Virus record (IMG/VR): IMGVR_UViG_3300026182_000002 | Coordinates: 1 to 41,027 of that record | Strand: one strand, 5' to 3' | Length of the DNA stretch: 41,027 nt | DNA from: a virus | Shown: one piece after another, positions 15,703-23,846 of the stretch | How the letters are laid out: the number at the start of each line of letters is the position of its first letter | How positions within the stretch are numbered: the first letter of the stretch is position 1 | Program-made: the position numbers and the translations under genes | The notes under the pieces: generated by a model | Told to the model about the DNA's origin: nothing | The model's database searches: none | The model's input: the letters and a program-made list of their open reading frames with translations, nothing else

Positions 15703-17817
15703 TCAACTGACCATGGTTGCAAAAGAAGAGAGCATCTTCTTATTGACTCCCTTCTTGACGAGGGACTTCTTGAATGCATTCTTGATTTGAGTTTTAGTAG
15801 CATCATCTGGGACATCGATGCCAGTGTCGTCATCATGTAGGTCATTAGCAGACATGAAATACATCATTTGATAACCATTAAATTCTGGCACTGCAGCAGT
15901 CTTCTCTTTCTTCCACTGCCTCTGGACTTTCTCGTAAGAAGTATCGCACTTACCACATGCCATAGCAGTGTTGAGAGCACGACCGTTGAGAAGACGAATA
16001 CCAATCAAGTTGATATCAGGAAACCTATTGCGGACAGCATCAAGAAAGGTGCTGGTGGTCAGGTCGCCGCTGCTGTAATAACCACCATCAAAGGCAGGGT
16101 AGACGCGACCAGTCTTACGGTCACGCAGGACACAATCATGCTCAATGGGACGACGACCCATCTTATCTTCACCACCATAGTGCAACTTACGATTGTAAGA
16201 GATTGACTGTGCCTCACCATCAGAGAGAATCACAACGTTAGTTTTCTGGACTTTGTTGCGCTTAAGGAAGTCAGGGATGATAGCAGTCAGAGAGATTGCT
16301 GCCTCATTAAGAGGAGTGCCAGAGAGACCATATCCAACAGGATTCCTGTAACCACAATACATGACGTTACCACCAACAATACGCCAGAAGTTTTTCAATT
16401 GCTTCTCAAGATTCTTGCCACTCTTTCCATCAAAGGAAACCATATTTAGCATACGGAAGTTTGATTGAATTTCGATATATCCATCAACTTGGTCATGGTG
16501 AGGAGGAGAAGTTTCGTAAAGCTTATCGCGATAGTTGAAGATACGGTCAACCCAATAGTTGTTAGTGAATGCATAGACATCAAAAGGAATTTGACACTTC
16601 TTACAAAACCATGCGATATTGAAAAGTTGCTTGACAGTATTCCGAAGAATTCCACCCATAGACCCAGACCAATCAAGCACGAAAATCAGTCCATGATTCT
16701 TACCATCGGGGACAACGCTAATCTTTTTGAAAAGGTCTTCATTCCATTTGAAAGTATGAAGTTTAGATGTGTCGAGCACACCAGTTTTTGCAGTGGTGGC
16801 GCGAGCATACTGGTCTGCAGACTTCTTCATCTCAAACTCTTTGACCAGATAGTTGACTTCTTTCTGTGCTTCTTTGCGAAACTTCATGTAATCATCATCA
16901 GCATAATCAAAACTACCAGCAGCTTGCTCAGCGTAACATTCCTCACAATCTTTCATGACAGTCTTGTTAGAGACAACAAAGGTCTCAATATCAAGAGGTG
17001 GCATCTCAACATAATGAGTTTCACCATATTCTTTAGAAGTCAAGTCTTTAGCAGACTCATTAAATGCAGCGTCAGTCTCGGACTTAAATTCACCACCAAG
17101 GTCTCCTGCTCCAGTAGTAGGAGTGCCCTCACTACCAGTCTCCTCAGCATCAGCACTCTCACGACGTGCTGCTTCCTCAATCATTTCTTCATGAGTCATG
17201 GAGTCACCATCCTGTGCCATGGGAGAAGGATTGCCCATCTCTTCAGCGTCAGGAATATAAGCAACCTTATCCATTTCCCCCTCTTTGGTGTATGCCAAGA
17301 TGCGACGAGTTGCTTCCACAACATCCTCAAAGGTCTCAGCATCAGCAACCAAGTCAACCAACTCCATCTCTTCTGCAGAGAATGGCATGGGAGAATAGGC
17401 ACCAATCTTGAAATGGAGATTGATACGGTCAATCAGAGTATAAGATTCAAGGTCACGTCCACCAATACCAAAAAAATCGTCGTCATGCAACTCTCTATAT
17501 CCCGTATAGAAGTTACGAGACAGACCAGGAAACTTGCGCTTCATCAGTTTCTCGATACGAGCATCCTCAACCACATTGATGTAGCTCTGAGGGACACCAT
17601 AGTCATGTCCAAACTTCTGTGGTGTGTAGAGAGCATGACCGACCTCATGACCCACCAGCATGTCATATACATCAGCACTCGCTGCTTTCCACATAGGCAA
17701 GGTCAACACACGGTCAACAACGTTAAACATGGCAGTCTCTACGTTACGGTGCTCCACTACCAAATTCTCGGTAGCGAGCAGGCGAGCTAGATTTCCTTTG
17801 ACTTCCAGGTTGAGCAT
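15703..17817 (-). CDS. CobT/peptidase-like protein with HExxH and VWA domains
   Basis: This 704-aa protein has two clear parts. Near the N-terminus HEVGH at 57-61, with NVVEDARIEK at 81-90 supplying a possible third ligand (E84), matches zinc metallopeptidase active sites. An acidic, low-complexity linker follows (about 190-260). A C-terminal von Willebrand A domain begins LDWSGSMGG near 381-389, a DxSxS MIDAS metal site. Cyanophage homologues are called peptidase or CobT-like; bacterial CobT has a VWA domain and partners CobS. Whether the HEVGH site is active is unknown. It is first in the unit driven by the promoter at 17841-17869. Confidence 0.85.
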   Translation of the reverse strand: MLNLEVKGNLARLLATENLVVEHRNVETAMFNVVDRVLTLPMWKAASADVYDMLVGHEVGHALYTPQKFGHDYGVPQSYINVVEDARIEKLMKRKFPGLSRNFYTGYRELHDDDFFGIGGRDLESYTLIDRINLHFKIGAYSPMPFSAEEMELVDLVADAETFEDVVEATRRILAYTKEGEMDKVAYIPDAEEMGNPSPMAQDGDSMTHEEMIEEAARRESADAEETGSEGTPTTGAGDLGGEFKSETDAAFNESAKDLTSKEYGETHYVEMPPLDIETFVVSNKTVMKDCEECYAEQAAGSFDYADDDYMKFRKEAQKEVNYLVKEFEMKKSADQYARATTAKTGVLDTSKLHTFKWNEDLFKKISVVPDGKNHGLIFVLDWSGSMGGILRNTVKQLFNIAWFCKKCQIPFDVYAFTNNYWVDRIFNYRDKLYETSPPHHDQVDGYIEIQSNFRMLNMVSFDGKSGKNLEKQLKNFWRIVGGNVMYCGYRNPVGYGLSGTPLNEAAISLTAIIPDFLKRNKVQKTNVVILSDGEAQSISYNRKLHYGGEDKMGRRPIEHDCVLRDRKTGRVYPAFDGGYYSSGDLTTSTFLDAVRNRFPDINLIGIRLLNGRALNTAMACGKCDTSYEKVQRQWKKEKTAAVPEFNGYQMMYFMSANDLHDDDTGIDVPDDATKTQIKNAFKKSLVKKGVNKKMLSSFATMVS

Positions 17818-17840
17818 CAGTCTCTTGCGTTTATAGACCT

Positions 17841-17869
17841 ATAATACAATGGGGGTCGCCGCTAAGCAA
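17841..17869 (-). promoter_or_regulatory. Sigma-70-like early promoter (TTGCTT-N17-TATTAT)
   Basis: Minus-strand -35 TTGCTT (complement of 17864-17869) and -10 TATTAT (complement of 17841-17846) are 17 bases apart, 24 bases before the CobT-like start. The -35 lies within the hairpin at 17851-17874. Confidence 0.65.
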
Positions 17870-17874
17870 CCCCC
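17851..17874 (-). terminator. Hairpin between genes 46 and cobT-like
   Basis: GGGGGTTGC pairs with GCGACCCCC over 9 bp (one G-T pair) around a 6-base loop. It follows the gp46 stop by 6 bases. There is no clean U-tract after it, so it may be a weak terminator, an mRNA 3'-end stabiliser or a promoter-associated structure. Confidence 0.55.
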
Positions 17875-17880
17875 TATAAG

Positions 17881-19605
17881 TTATGTTGTTGTTTCTTCTG
17901 TGACGTATGAGAAATTCTTATGCTTCTCAAATCGCAGACATCGGTCAAATTTATCTGCCATATTGTCACGGTGTGAAATGACAAATACATTTGTCTTGTC
18001 ATCAAACGTTTTTAGAATCCAACCAAGGTCACTGTTACCAGATTGGTCAAGAGACCCATCAAAAATTTCATCTAGTATAAGGAGGTTAGTATCCACAGAA
18101 TTCTTGAGCTTAGCAATAGAACGCCAAGTAAGCAACAAAGCGATATCAATACGAGCTTTCTCTCCTTCGCTAAAACTTTCATAACTAAACTCATCTCTAT
18201 AACGTGATTTAATTACTTCGGAAAAATTTTCATCAAGCATAAAACTTGAGGAGAATTCCATTTTATCTAGATACTCATTAATGAGTTTATTCATCGTCGG
18301 GAGGTATTTTTTGATGATGCGCGTTTTGATGCCCGAGTCTTTAAGAAGTTGCGTTGCTGTGGTGAAACAATCTTTTTCCTCTTTGGTTTTCGAGATGACT
18401 TCTTGTATCTCTTTGCTTTTGTTATCGAGGGATTTAAGAATTGAAAACTGCTCCCGTTGATTGACATCCGTATCCCTAAGTTTTCTGATGTCTCGGTCCA
18501 AGTCTTCAATTCGTCTATGAAGTGAGTTAATGTCATTCTTTAATTGTCTATTCTTTGAATTGATATTGTTGATTTCATCAATTAAAAGAATAAAGTAATC
18601 CTCTTGACTTTGGAGATCGGAAAGTTGCTGTCCCAAATCAAACATTGCTTTCTCCACCTCAGCAAGTTTATCCGAGAGAAGCGAGACCTTCTCATGTTTG
18701 AAATGCTCCTCAATTCCCTGACCGCATGTCGGACAAGAATCATTTTCTTCAAAGAATAATTTCTCTTTTGTGTATGAGTTTTTTTTAGTTGAGATTTTAT
18801 TCTTGAGTGTTTCGATTTTAGATATCGTCTTTTTAATTTTCTGCGTGTCTGCCATGGCAGAGCTCTTAGTGTCGATTTCCTTGTCGTTATTGAGTATCTC
18901 AGTTTCATAACCTAAAGCCTCTGTTAAGAATTGCTCCTTACGAGATTCCTTTTCCTGGATGTCTTCTTTATTCTTCTTTTCAATGTCGAGCATAAACGTC
19001 TTCTGCATGTCAATTTTCTCTTTGACAAGGGACAGTTTATATTCGTGGTCTTTTAATTCATCATTAATGTTTCTGATTTTATCTTTCAGGTTGACATTCA
19101 TTGATGAGAAAATTTGAATGTCTAGAATGTCTTCAATGATATCTCTTCGTGCTGCCAGCGGCAATCTCATAAAAGGCACAAAAGTAGATGACCCTAATAC
19201 AACAATCTGAGTGAAAGATTTATAATTCATTTTGAGAATGGTTTGCTCAAAATTTTTCTGCTGGTCATTAACAGACGAGTCTTGATTTAATGCTACACCA
19301 TTCTGCTTTACTTCAAATAACGAAGGTTTGATACCTCTCGTCACTTCATATTTATTCCTACCAATATTGAAGTTAAGATTAACAAAACACTCACCCTGAT
19401 TAATGGAGTTAAGAAGTTGAGGTTTGTTAATTTTACGAAAGGGTTTTCCAAACAACGCGAAGGTGAGTGCGTCTAGGATTGTAGATTTACCAGCACCATT
19501 AGCTCCAACAATGATAGTGCTCTTCTCTTGCGCTAGATTAACTTCAGTAAACTGGTTGCCAGTGCTAAGAAAATTTTTCCACTTTAGGTTTTCAAAAATA
19601 ATCAT
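17881..19605 (-). CDS. gp46: Recombination endonuclease subunit gp46 (SbcC/Rad50-like)
   Basis: This SMC-like ATPase partners gp47 in end resection for recombination-dependent replication and host DNA breakdown. Walker A is GANGAGKS at 34-41. Long charged coiled-coil arms flank a zinc hook CPTCG near residue 290. FSEGEKARIDIALLL is the ABC signature, and LLILDEIFDGSLD the Walker B/D-loop. The length, 574 aa, is close to T4 gp46 (560 aa). Its start overlaps the small DUF3110-like gene as ATGA. Confidence 0.96.
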   Translation of the reverse strand: MIIFENLKWKNFLSTGNQFTEVNLAQEKSTIIVGANGAGKSTILDALTFALFGKPFRKINKPQLLNSINQGECFVNLNFNIGRNKYEVTRGIKPSLFEVKQNGVALNQDSSVNDQQKNFEQTILKMNYKSFTQIVVLGSSTFVPFMRLPLAARRDIIEDILDIQIFSSMNVNLKDKIRNINDELKDHEYKLSLVKEKIDMQKTFMLDIEKKNKEDIQEKESRKEQFLTEALGYETEILNNDKEIDTKSSAMADTQKIKKTISKIETLKNKISTKKNSYTKEKLFFEENDSCPTCGQGIEEHFKHEKVSLLSDKLAEVEKAMFDLGQQLSDLQSQEDYFILLIDEINNINSKNRQLKNDINSLHRRIEDLDRDIRKLRDTDVNQREQFSILKSLDNKSKEIQEVISKTKEEKDCFTTATQLLKDSGIKTRIIKKYLPTMNKLINEYLDKMEFSSSFMLDENFSEVIKSRYRDEFSYESFSEGEKARIDIALLLTWRSIAKLKNSVDTNLLILDEIFDGSLDQSGNSDLGWILKTFDDKTNVFVISHRDNMADKFDRCLRFEKHKNFSYVTEETTT

Positions 19606-19871
19606 AAATCGTCGGGTGGCACTATCACGTCATCGGATGTTACCACAGTATAGTGGTAACCTTTATCTTCACACACTTTTGATGCAATGTCAATGTCCAC
19701 CTCAACAACTACCATTTCTGCCAGGTCTTGGTGGTCATCGTGTTGCTCTAGTTGCATGAGGTATCTGTCGGCATCATCTTCCTCTTCAAAGAAAAAGATG
19801 ACCTGCTCACCCTCTTCTGATATTAGAGAATAGACTCCATCAGGTTGGTCCTTGAGGGTGATGAGAAACAT
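19602..19871 (-). CDS. DUF3110-like small protein (cyanobacterial family)
   Basis: This 89-aa acidic protein resembles DUF3110, a family largely restricted to cyanobacteria and their phages. GVYSL near the start, then FFFEEEDDADRYLMQLEQ, corresponds to the family's FEDEDDAxRxxxxLE segment. A later CEDKGYHYTVV matches its C-x-x-x-G-Y motif. Function is unknown. It sits between 47 and 46 with TAATG and ATGA overlaps on either side, so all three proteins should be made together. Family recognition is from memory of the pattern. Confidence 0.65.
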   Translation of the reverse strand: MFLITLKDQPDGVYSLISEEGEQVIFFFEEEDDADRYLMQLEQHDDHQDLAEMVVVEVDIDIASKVCEDKGYHYTVVTSDDVIVPPDDL

Positions 19872-20917
19872 TATACTACCTCACAACTCTCAATATATAG
19901 GGACCGCATGAGAGATTTTAGTTTATCTTTGTTGACTGCTAGGTCAACTTCATCGATATATTCGTTGAGCAAAGTCAATGTATCTTTAACTTCTACATTG
20001 TCATCGTCTTCTAAGAATGTGTCATTTACAAAAGTCTCAATAATTTTTACATCATGTGGTTTCTTACAATAAACATTCTCAACAAACTTTTCAAACTCTT
20101 GATAGTCTTTTTTATCTTCGACTATGACTTTAACAAATGAATGATTACACTTGTCAAGGTCAAACTCTAGATGTGACTCTGTAGTTTCGTTATAGAAAAC
20201 CTTTTGAAAAATCTCGTAAGGATTCTTGACTCTAGTAAGTTTAGTAGTGTCGGGGTCCCAAAGATGAAATCCTCTTTCATCCTTATAGTCATTCCAATAC
20301 AGTTGATAAGGATTACCAAGATATTGAATGTTACCTTTCTTGGACTTGTGGTGAAAGTGACCAGAAAATACTTGCTTAAACTTAGAAAGAATTTTAGAAT
20401 CCATTCCATGCTCCATTCTCATGCCAGGAGTAACTTCAAATCCATTGAGCTCAAGATGTCCCATACAAATTTCAGCATCACTTTCCTCAATCACCTTGAA
20501 TGTTTTTTCTCTGTTTTCAGAATTAATCCAAGGCAATATAAGAATCTTTCGTCCTTCTACTGTAACTTCACGAGCAGTAGAAATAACATTAATGTTATGA
20601 AAACTATCTAGAAGCAAATCGGGAGAATTTACCTCATTAGTATTTTTATAATATACACAATGATTACCAAGAATCATGTGGACTGTAATACCCATGTCCT
20701 CAAGACGCTGAAAGTAATACTGTCGTACACGACTCCATACATTAAAGTCAATACTTTTTCTATTGTCAAATGTATCACCTAGGTCAATGATGTTTTTGAT
20801 TCCTTTCTTTTCCAAGGTAGGAAAGAAAACATCATCATAGAATTTTTTAAAGTATTCCCAAAAAGCAACACTACCTTTTCTTCCGTCTAGGTGTTGGTCA
20901 GTGATAAGAGCAATCAT
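19871..20917 (-). CDS. gp47: Recombination endonuclease subunit gp47 (SbcD/Mre11-like)
   Basis: This metallophosphoesterase nuclease subunit works with gp46. Motif residues are in order: DQHLD near the N-terminus (in place of DxH), GDTFDNR near 47-53, GNHC near 86, and GHFHHKS near 190. It is 348 aa, similar to T4 gp47 (339 aa). Its stop overlaps the DUF3110-like start as TAATG, and its start overlaps the gene 55 stop as ATGA. Confidence 0.96.
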   Translation of the reverse strand: MIALITDQHLDGRKGSVAFWEYFKKFYDDVFFPTLEKKGIKNIIDLGDTFDNRKSIDFNVWSRVRQYYFQRLEDMGITVHMILGNHCVYYKNTNEVNSPDLLLDSFHNINVISTAREVTVEGRKILILPWINSENREKTFKVIEESDAEICMGHLELNGFEVTPGMRMEHGMDSKILSKFKQVFSGHFHHKSKKGNIQYLGNPYQLYWNDYKDERGFHLWDPDTTKLTRVKNPYEIFQKVFYNETTESHLEFDLDKCNHSFVKVIVEDKKDYQEFEKFVENVYCKKPHDVKIIETFVNDTFLEDDDNVEVKDTLTLLNEYIDEVDLAVNKDKLKSLMRSLYIESCEVV

Positions 20918-21405
20918 CGTTTGTATCTAATTTCAAGGGACTCTTTGATACTATTCAAGTCAGAGGAACTACTACTATAACCTGCCATGTCACCTGTATA
21001 ACTATCTGTATGCAAAACTTCATCAAACCCAGACTTCTCTAGAATTTTTGCTTTAATTTCTAACTGTTTCTTTTCTTTAGAGATGCGGCGAAGAAAGGCA
21101 AAGTAAATAATTTGCGTGAAGTATGCAAAAGGATTAGTAGACTTTTCTGGATTAAAATTATGAATGTATTGTAAGCAGTTTTCAATACCATCGCAAATCA
21201 TGTCTTCACGAAACATGTAATTTACAAAGTTTGGTTTATATGATAAGTGTGTTGCAATCTTAAGAAAACACTCTCCAACATAAGGTGGTACACGAGGTTT
21301 CGGTTGCTCGTTTGCTTCTGCTTCAGCAACTTCCTTGCGGTAAACCATTAGAGCGTCTAAGAAGTCTCTGTTGTTTACATAGTTTTCTGTCTTTCTTCTT
21401 GCCAT
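20914..21405 (-). CDS. gp55: Late-transcription sigma factor gp55
   Basis: This 163-aa protein is a small sigma-70-family factor that directs host RNA polymerase to TATAAATA-type late promoters with gp45. NYVNNRDFLDAL at the start, MICDGIENCLQYIHNFNPEK, and NPFAYFTQIIYFAFLRRI follow the T4 gp55 pattern (region 2-like core). The frame is open to a TTG at 21447, but that lies upstream of the predicted transcription start from the promoter at 21429-21457, so ATG 21405 (MARRKTENYV) is used. Confidence 0.94.
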   Translation of the reverse strand: MARRKTENYVNNRDFLDALMVYRKEVAEAEANEQPKPRVPPYVGECFLKIATHLSYKPNFVNYMFREDMICDGIENCLQYIHNFNPEKSTNPFAYFTQIIYFAFLRRISKEKKQLEIKAKILEKSGFDEVLHTDSYTGDMAGYSSSSSDLNSIKESLEIRYKR

Positions 21406-21428
21406 TATATTGCATTTGCCTTGTTTGT

Positions 21429-21457
21429 ATTGTAACACCTTATTCAAGAAAATGCAA
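21429..21457 (-). promoter_or_regulatory. Early promoter for gene 55 (TTGCAT-N17-TACAAT)
   Basis: Minus-strand -35 TTGCAT (complement of 21452-21457), a 17-base spacer and -10 TACAAT (complement of 21429-21434) stand 23 bases before the gp55 start. Confidence 0.7.
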
Positions 21458-21462
21458 GGGAC

Positions 21463-21491
21463 TTGACAAGACCTTCAAATCTCTGTATAAT
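21463..21491 (+). promoter_or_regulatory. Perfect-consensus sigma-70 promoter on the plus strand
   Basis: TTGACA (21463-21468), exactly 17 bases, then TATAAT (21486-21491). It points away from gene 55, back to back with the gene 55 promoter, and would transcribe the antisense of the Sm-like gene at 21517-21912. No convincing plus-strand gene follows; the first ATG (21497) is followed directly by TAG. Confidence 0.75.
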
Positions 21492-21516
21492 TAGCGATGT
21501 AGCGTTTCAAAGATTA

Positions 21517-21912
21517 TTAGCTTCTATTATATAGATCTTCTAAGTACTTACGTGATTCTTTTACTGTAGACATATATCCTTTTTGTTGTTTAATATCTAC
21601 TCTAGTAGATTCTGCAACATCTCCATTTTCTTTTTGTAAAAAACGTTTATAAAACTTTTGTATTTTTGTATCTAATTCTGTAATTGTAAGGATGTGGTCT
21701 TTTTTAATAATAAACGTTTCATCATAAGTTGCTGCCATCCATGCATTAAAAGTAAATCCTTTCAAATTTGATTTACCTCTCTTCATTTCAATCACATGTA
21801 CCGTGCGGGGATTTTCAATAATCAGTACATCTTCATCGTTGTCGTAAGAAACCTTTGCAACGATTTCTTCGCCAGACATTAATTTTATCGATGCATAGAA
21901 TTCTTCTTCCAT
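21517..21912 (-). CDS. Sm/Hfq-like small protein, copy 3
   Basis: This 131-aa protein begins MEEEFYASIKLMSGEEIVAK, the clearest LxSGExVxA strand pair of the three Sm-like candidates in the window. NPRTVHVI follows, and a final strand KKDHILTITELD leads into a helix (KIQKFYKRFLQ). The copies at 9483-9890 and 9212-9517 have the same order but little identity. T4-like phages carry many small proteins of this kind annotated as hypothetical or Hfq-related; RNA binding is inference. It is one base downstream of uvsW and is followed by a 111-base gap holding two divergent promoters. Confidence 0.65.
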   Translation of the reverse strand: MEEEFYASIKLMSGEEIVAKVSYDNDEDVLIIENPRTVHVIEMKRGKSNLKGFTFNAWMAATYDETFIIKKDHILTITELDTKIQKFYKRFLQKENGDVAESTRVDIKQQKGYMSTVKESRKYLEDLYNRS

Positions 21913-21913
21913 A

Positions 21914-23371
21914 TTATACTTTAATTTTAATTACTTCATAATTAAAGTTTTCTTCTTGGTAGATATTAATTCTTTCCTCAAGATGTTTTAGTGTGTAATT
22001 TTTATATGGTTTTTCGGAAATGTCATCTGCAATGTCATACAACGTTGCCAAACTTTTTCCTTCACCCTTTCGCAGCACTCTACCAATTGACTGCAAGTTT
22101 CTTACTCTTGATTTGGACGGTGATGCAAAAACGACGTTGTGTAATTTTTTAATGTTGATACCTGTGCTGAATGTGCCATAGGAAGCAATGATTACAGCAT
22201 CTTTTTCACGCTCAGTAATACGTCTGATCTCCTCACGCTCTTCAGTATCTACTCCACCATAAACGAAGAAAACCTTTCTGGTTTTACCTATGTTACTATT
22301 TATGCTTTCATATAAAGGCATACCATGTCTTTCAACGTAGTTGAATAATACTAGAGTGTTACCATTCAAGTCTGTGACTAGGTTTTTAATTAGATTATTT
22401 CTTTTCTTATGCTCCACAAGATAATCAATTTCATCTTGGTAGGTAAAGAATGTCTGAGGTTCGTGCTCCAACAATAAAATTTTAATTCTAAACTCTGCCA
22501 AGTGACCTTCTTTAATAAGTCTGTCAGTCTTAGTAACTTGAGCACAAGGACCAAACAATCCTTCTAGCACCCACTTATGTGTAGCAGACCCATCAAGTGT
22601 GCCTGTAAAACCAAAGCGATACTTTGCCTGATGTAATTTTGTCATGATACCAGTCAGTGACTTAGACTTAAACTGGTGCGCCTCATCGCCAATGACACAT
22701 TCAAAGTCATCAAAGTATTTTTTAGGAAACTTGTATATAGATTGCCAAGTTGAGATGACTACATTTTTATCAGTATTCTTATCCTTGCCACCATATACTT
22801 TGTGACAATACTCTTCTACATCCCATCCATAGTCAGCAAAGTCAGAATACATCTGCTCCACCAAAGATGTTGTGGGGACAATAATAAGAATACGTTTCTG
22901 TAGACCAGTATAATAACGCACCAAAGAATAAATCATCAGAGACTTTCCAGATGCTGTAGGAGACAGCAAAAGTTTACGGTGATTTTTTAATGCCTCGTAA
23001 ACTGCCATGTATTGATAGTCTCTTGGTTTGTGCTTAACACAAATTTTATTCATAAAATATTTCACACCCTCAAGAGAGACGAGTGGGTCTTTATCATCAA
23101 CGTGACCGTAATAATCATTGCTTTCAAAAGACAAATCATAATTTTTAAACGATGCCCATTCTCTAAGATGGTCTGCTAAACCGCAATACAATTCACCCGT
23201 GCCAGGAGAATACAAACGAATTTTACCATCCCACATTTTGTTGCGATAGAGTGGCATAAATTTTGCATTAGGCACATCGAAGCTAAAGTAGTCAGATAAC
23301 TCCATGTGGATACCAGGATCCGCATTGATAGTCATAAAGACTTCATTTTTTTTCTTAATTAAAATAGACAT
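21914..23371 (-). CDS. uvsW: UvsW RNA-DNA / DNA helicase
   Basis: This 485-aa superfamily 2 helicase unwinds R-loops and branched DNA and shifts T4 from origin to recombination replication. Motif I is SPTASGKS, motif II is GDEAH, motif III is FGFTGTL, and motif VI is QSIGRVLRKG. The first 90 residues match the small N-terminal DNA-binding domain of UvsW. It lies one base after uvsY's stop and shares the operon of recombination mediators. Confidence 0.96.
   Translation of the reverse strand: MSILIKKKNEVFMTINADPGIHMELSDYFSFDVPNAKFMPLYRNKMWDGKIRLYSPGTGELYCGLADHLREWASFKNYDLSFESNDYYGHVDDKDPLVSLEGVKYFMNKICVKHKPRDYQYMAVYEALKNHRKLLLSPTASGKSLMIYSLVRYYTGLQKRILIIVPTTSLVEQMYSDFADYGWDVEEYCHKVYGGKDKNTDKNVVISTWQSIYKFPKKYFDDFECVIGDEAHQFKSKSLTGIMTKLHQAKYRFGFTGTLDGSATHKWVLEGLFGPCAQVTKTDRLIKEGHLAEFRIKILLLEHEPQTFFTYQDEIDYLVEHKKRNNLIKNLVTDLNGNTLVLFNYVERHGMPLYESINSNIGKTRKVFFVYGGVDTEEREEIRRITEREKDAVIIASYGTFSTGINIKKLHNVVFASPSKSRVRNLQSIGRVLRKGEGKSLATLYDIADDISEKPYKNYTLKHLEERINIYQEENFNYEVIKIKV
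21918..21948. repeat. AT-rich inverted repeat at the uvsW/Sm-like junction
   Basis: ACTTTAATT (21918-21926) and AATTAAAGT (21940-21948) are a perfect 9-bp inverted repeat with a 13-base loop. On the plus strand it is followed by TTTCTTCTT, so it could end a plus-strand transcript from the promoter at 21463-21491. The stem is weak and lies within coding sequence. Confidence 0.35.
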
Positions 23372-23372
23372 T

Positions 23373-23846
23373 TCAGTTTCCGTTAATAAATTTCTCCCAC
23401 TCGATAGCGTTTTTAATTTGGAAACTTCTATTTGATACCATTTTTAAGATATGGTCTAAGTAGAAAAGTGCCTTACTAATAAACTCTATCTTCATCTCAA
23501 TGTTAATTAAATCTTCATCTGATTCTAGATAGACTTTCATCTTCTCAGATGTTTTGATTGATTGCCCAAAAGGTTTTTCTTTATAGACTGCAGGGTCTGC
23601 TTCTCCTTGGTAATACTCTCTTTTTTCTCTAACTTTAATTCTGTATTGAAACTCCAACGCACTCTTTTCTGTTGAGAAATCGTTGTAGTAGTTTAAGTAT
23701 TTATTATGTTGATAAGGAATGTTAAGCGAAAGCTGCGCTAGGTCTTCTGTGTATTGTTTGTTTTTAAATTGGAAGTCAACTTGTGAGTCTTCTTGCCATT
23801 GTGCTTTTACATTATCAAAGAGGGTTTTCAATTCAGCAAATTTCAT
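23373..23846 (-). CDS. uvsY: UvsY recombination mediator
   Basis: This 157-aa protein (T4 137 aa) loads UvsX onto gp32-coated single-stranded DNA. The pattern KYLNYYNDFSTEKSALEFQY, KVREKREYYQG and DRSF-like VSNRSFQIKNAIEWEKF matches UvsY helices, including the basic segment and the conserved RxFxIK near the C-terminus. Its start overlaps the gp3-like stop as ATGA, and uvsW follows directly. Confidence 0.9.
   Translation of the reverse strand: MKFAELKTLFDNVKAQWQEDSQVDFQFKNKQYTEDLAQLSLNIPYQHNKYLNYYNDFSTEKSALEFQYRIKVREKREYYQGEADPAVYKEKPFGQSIKTSEKMKVYLESDEDLINIEMKIEFISKALFYLDHILKMVSNRSFQIKNAIEWEKFINGN

Noticed and set aside
16465-17790. Long plus-strand open frame of over 400 codons opposite the CobT-like gene
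   Set aside because: It is the antisense shadow of a gene with clear HEVGH and VWA motifs; the translation shows no domain and there is no promoter or ribosome binding site.
20740-20770. TTGACA-N17-TTTAAT on the minus strand within gene 47
   Set aside because: Lies in coding sequence with an imperfect -10 and no gene start that needs it; likely chance.
21406-21447. TTG start for a 14-residue longer gp55
   Set aside because: It would lie upstream of the transcription start predicted from the -10 at 21429-21434.
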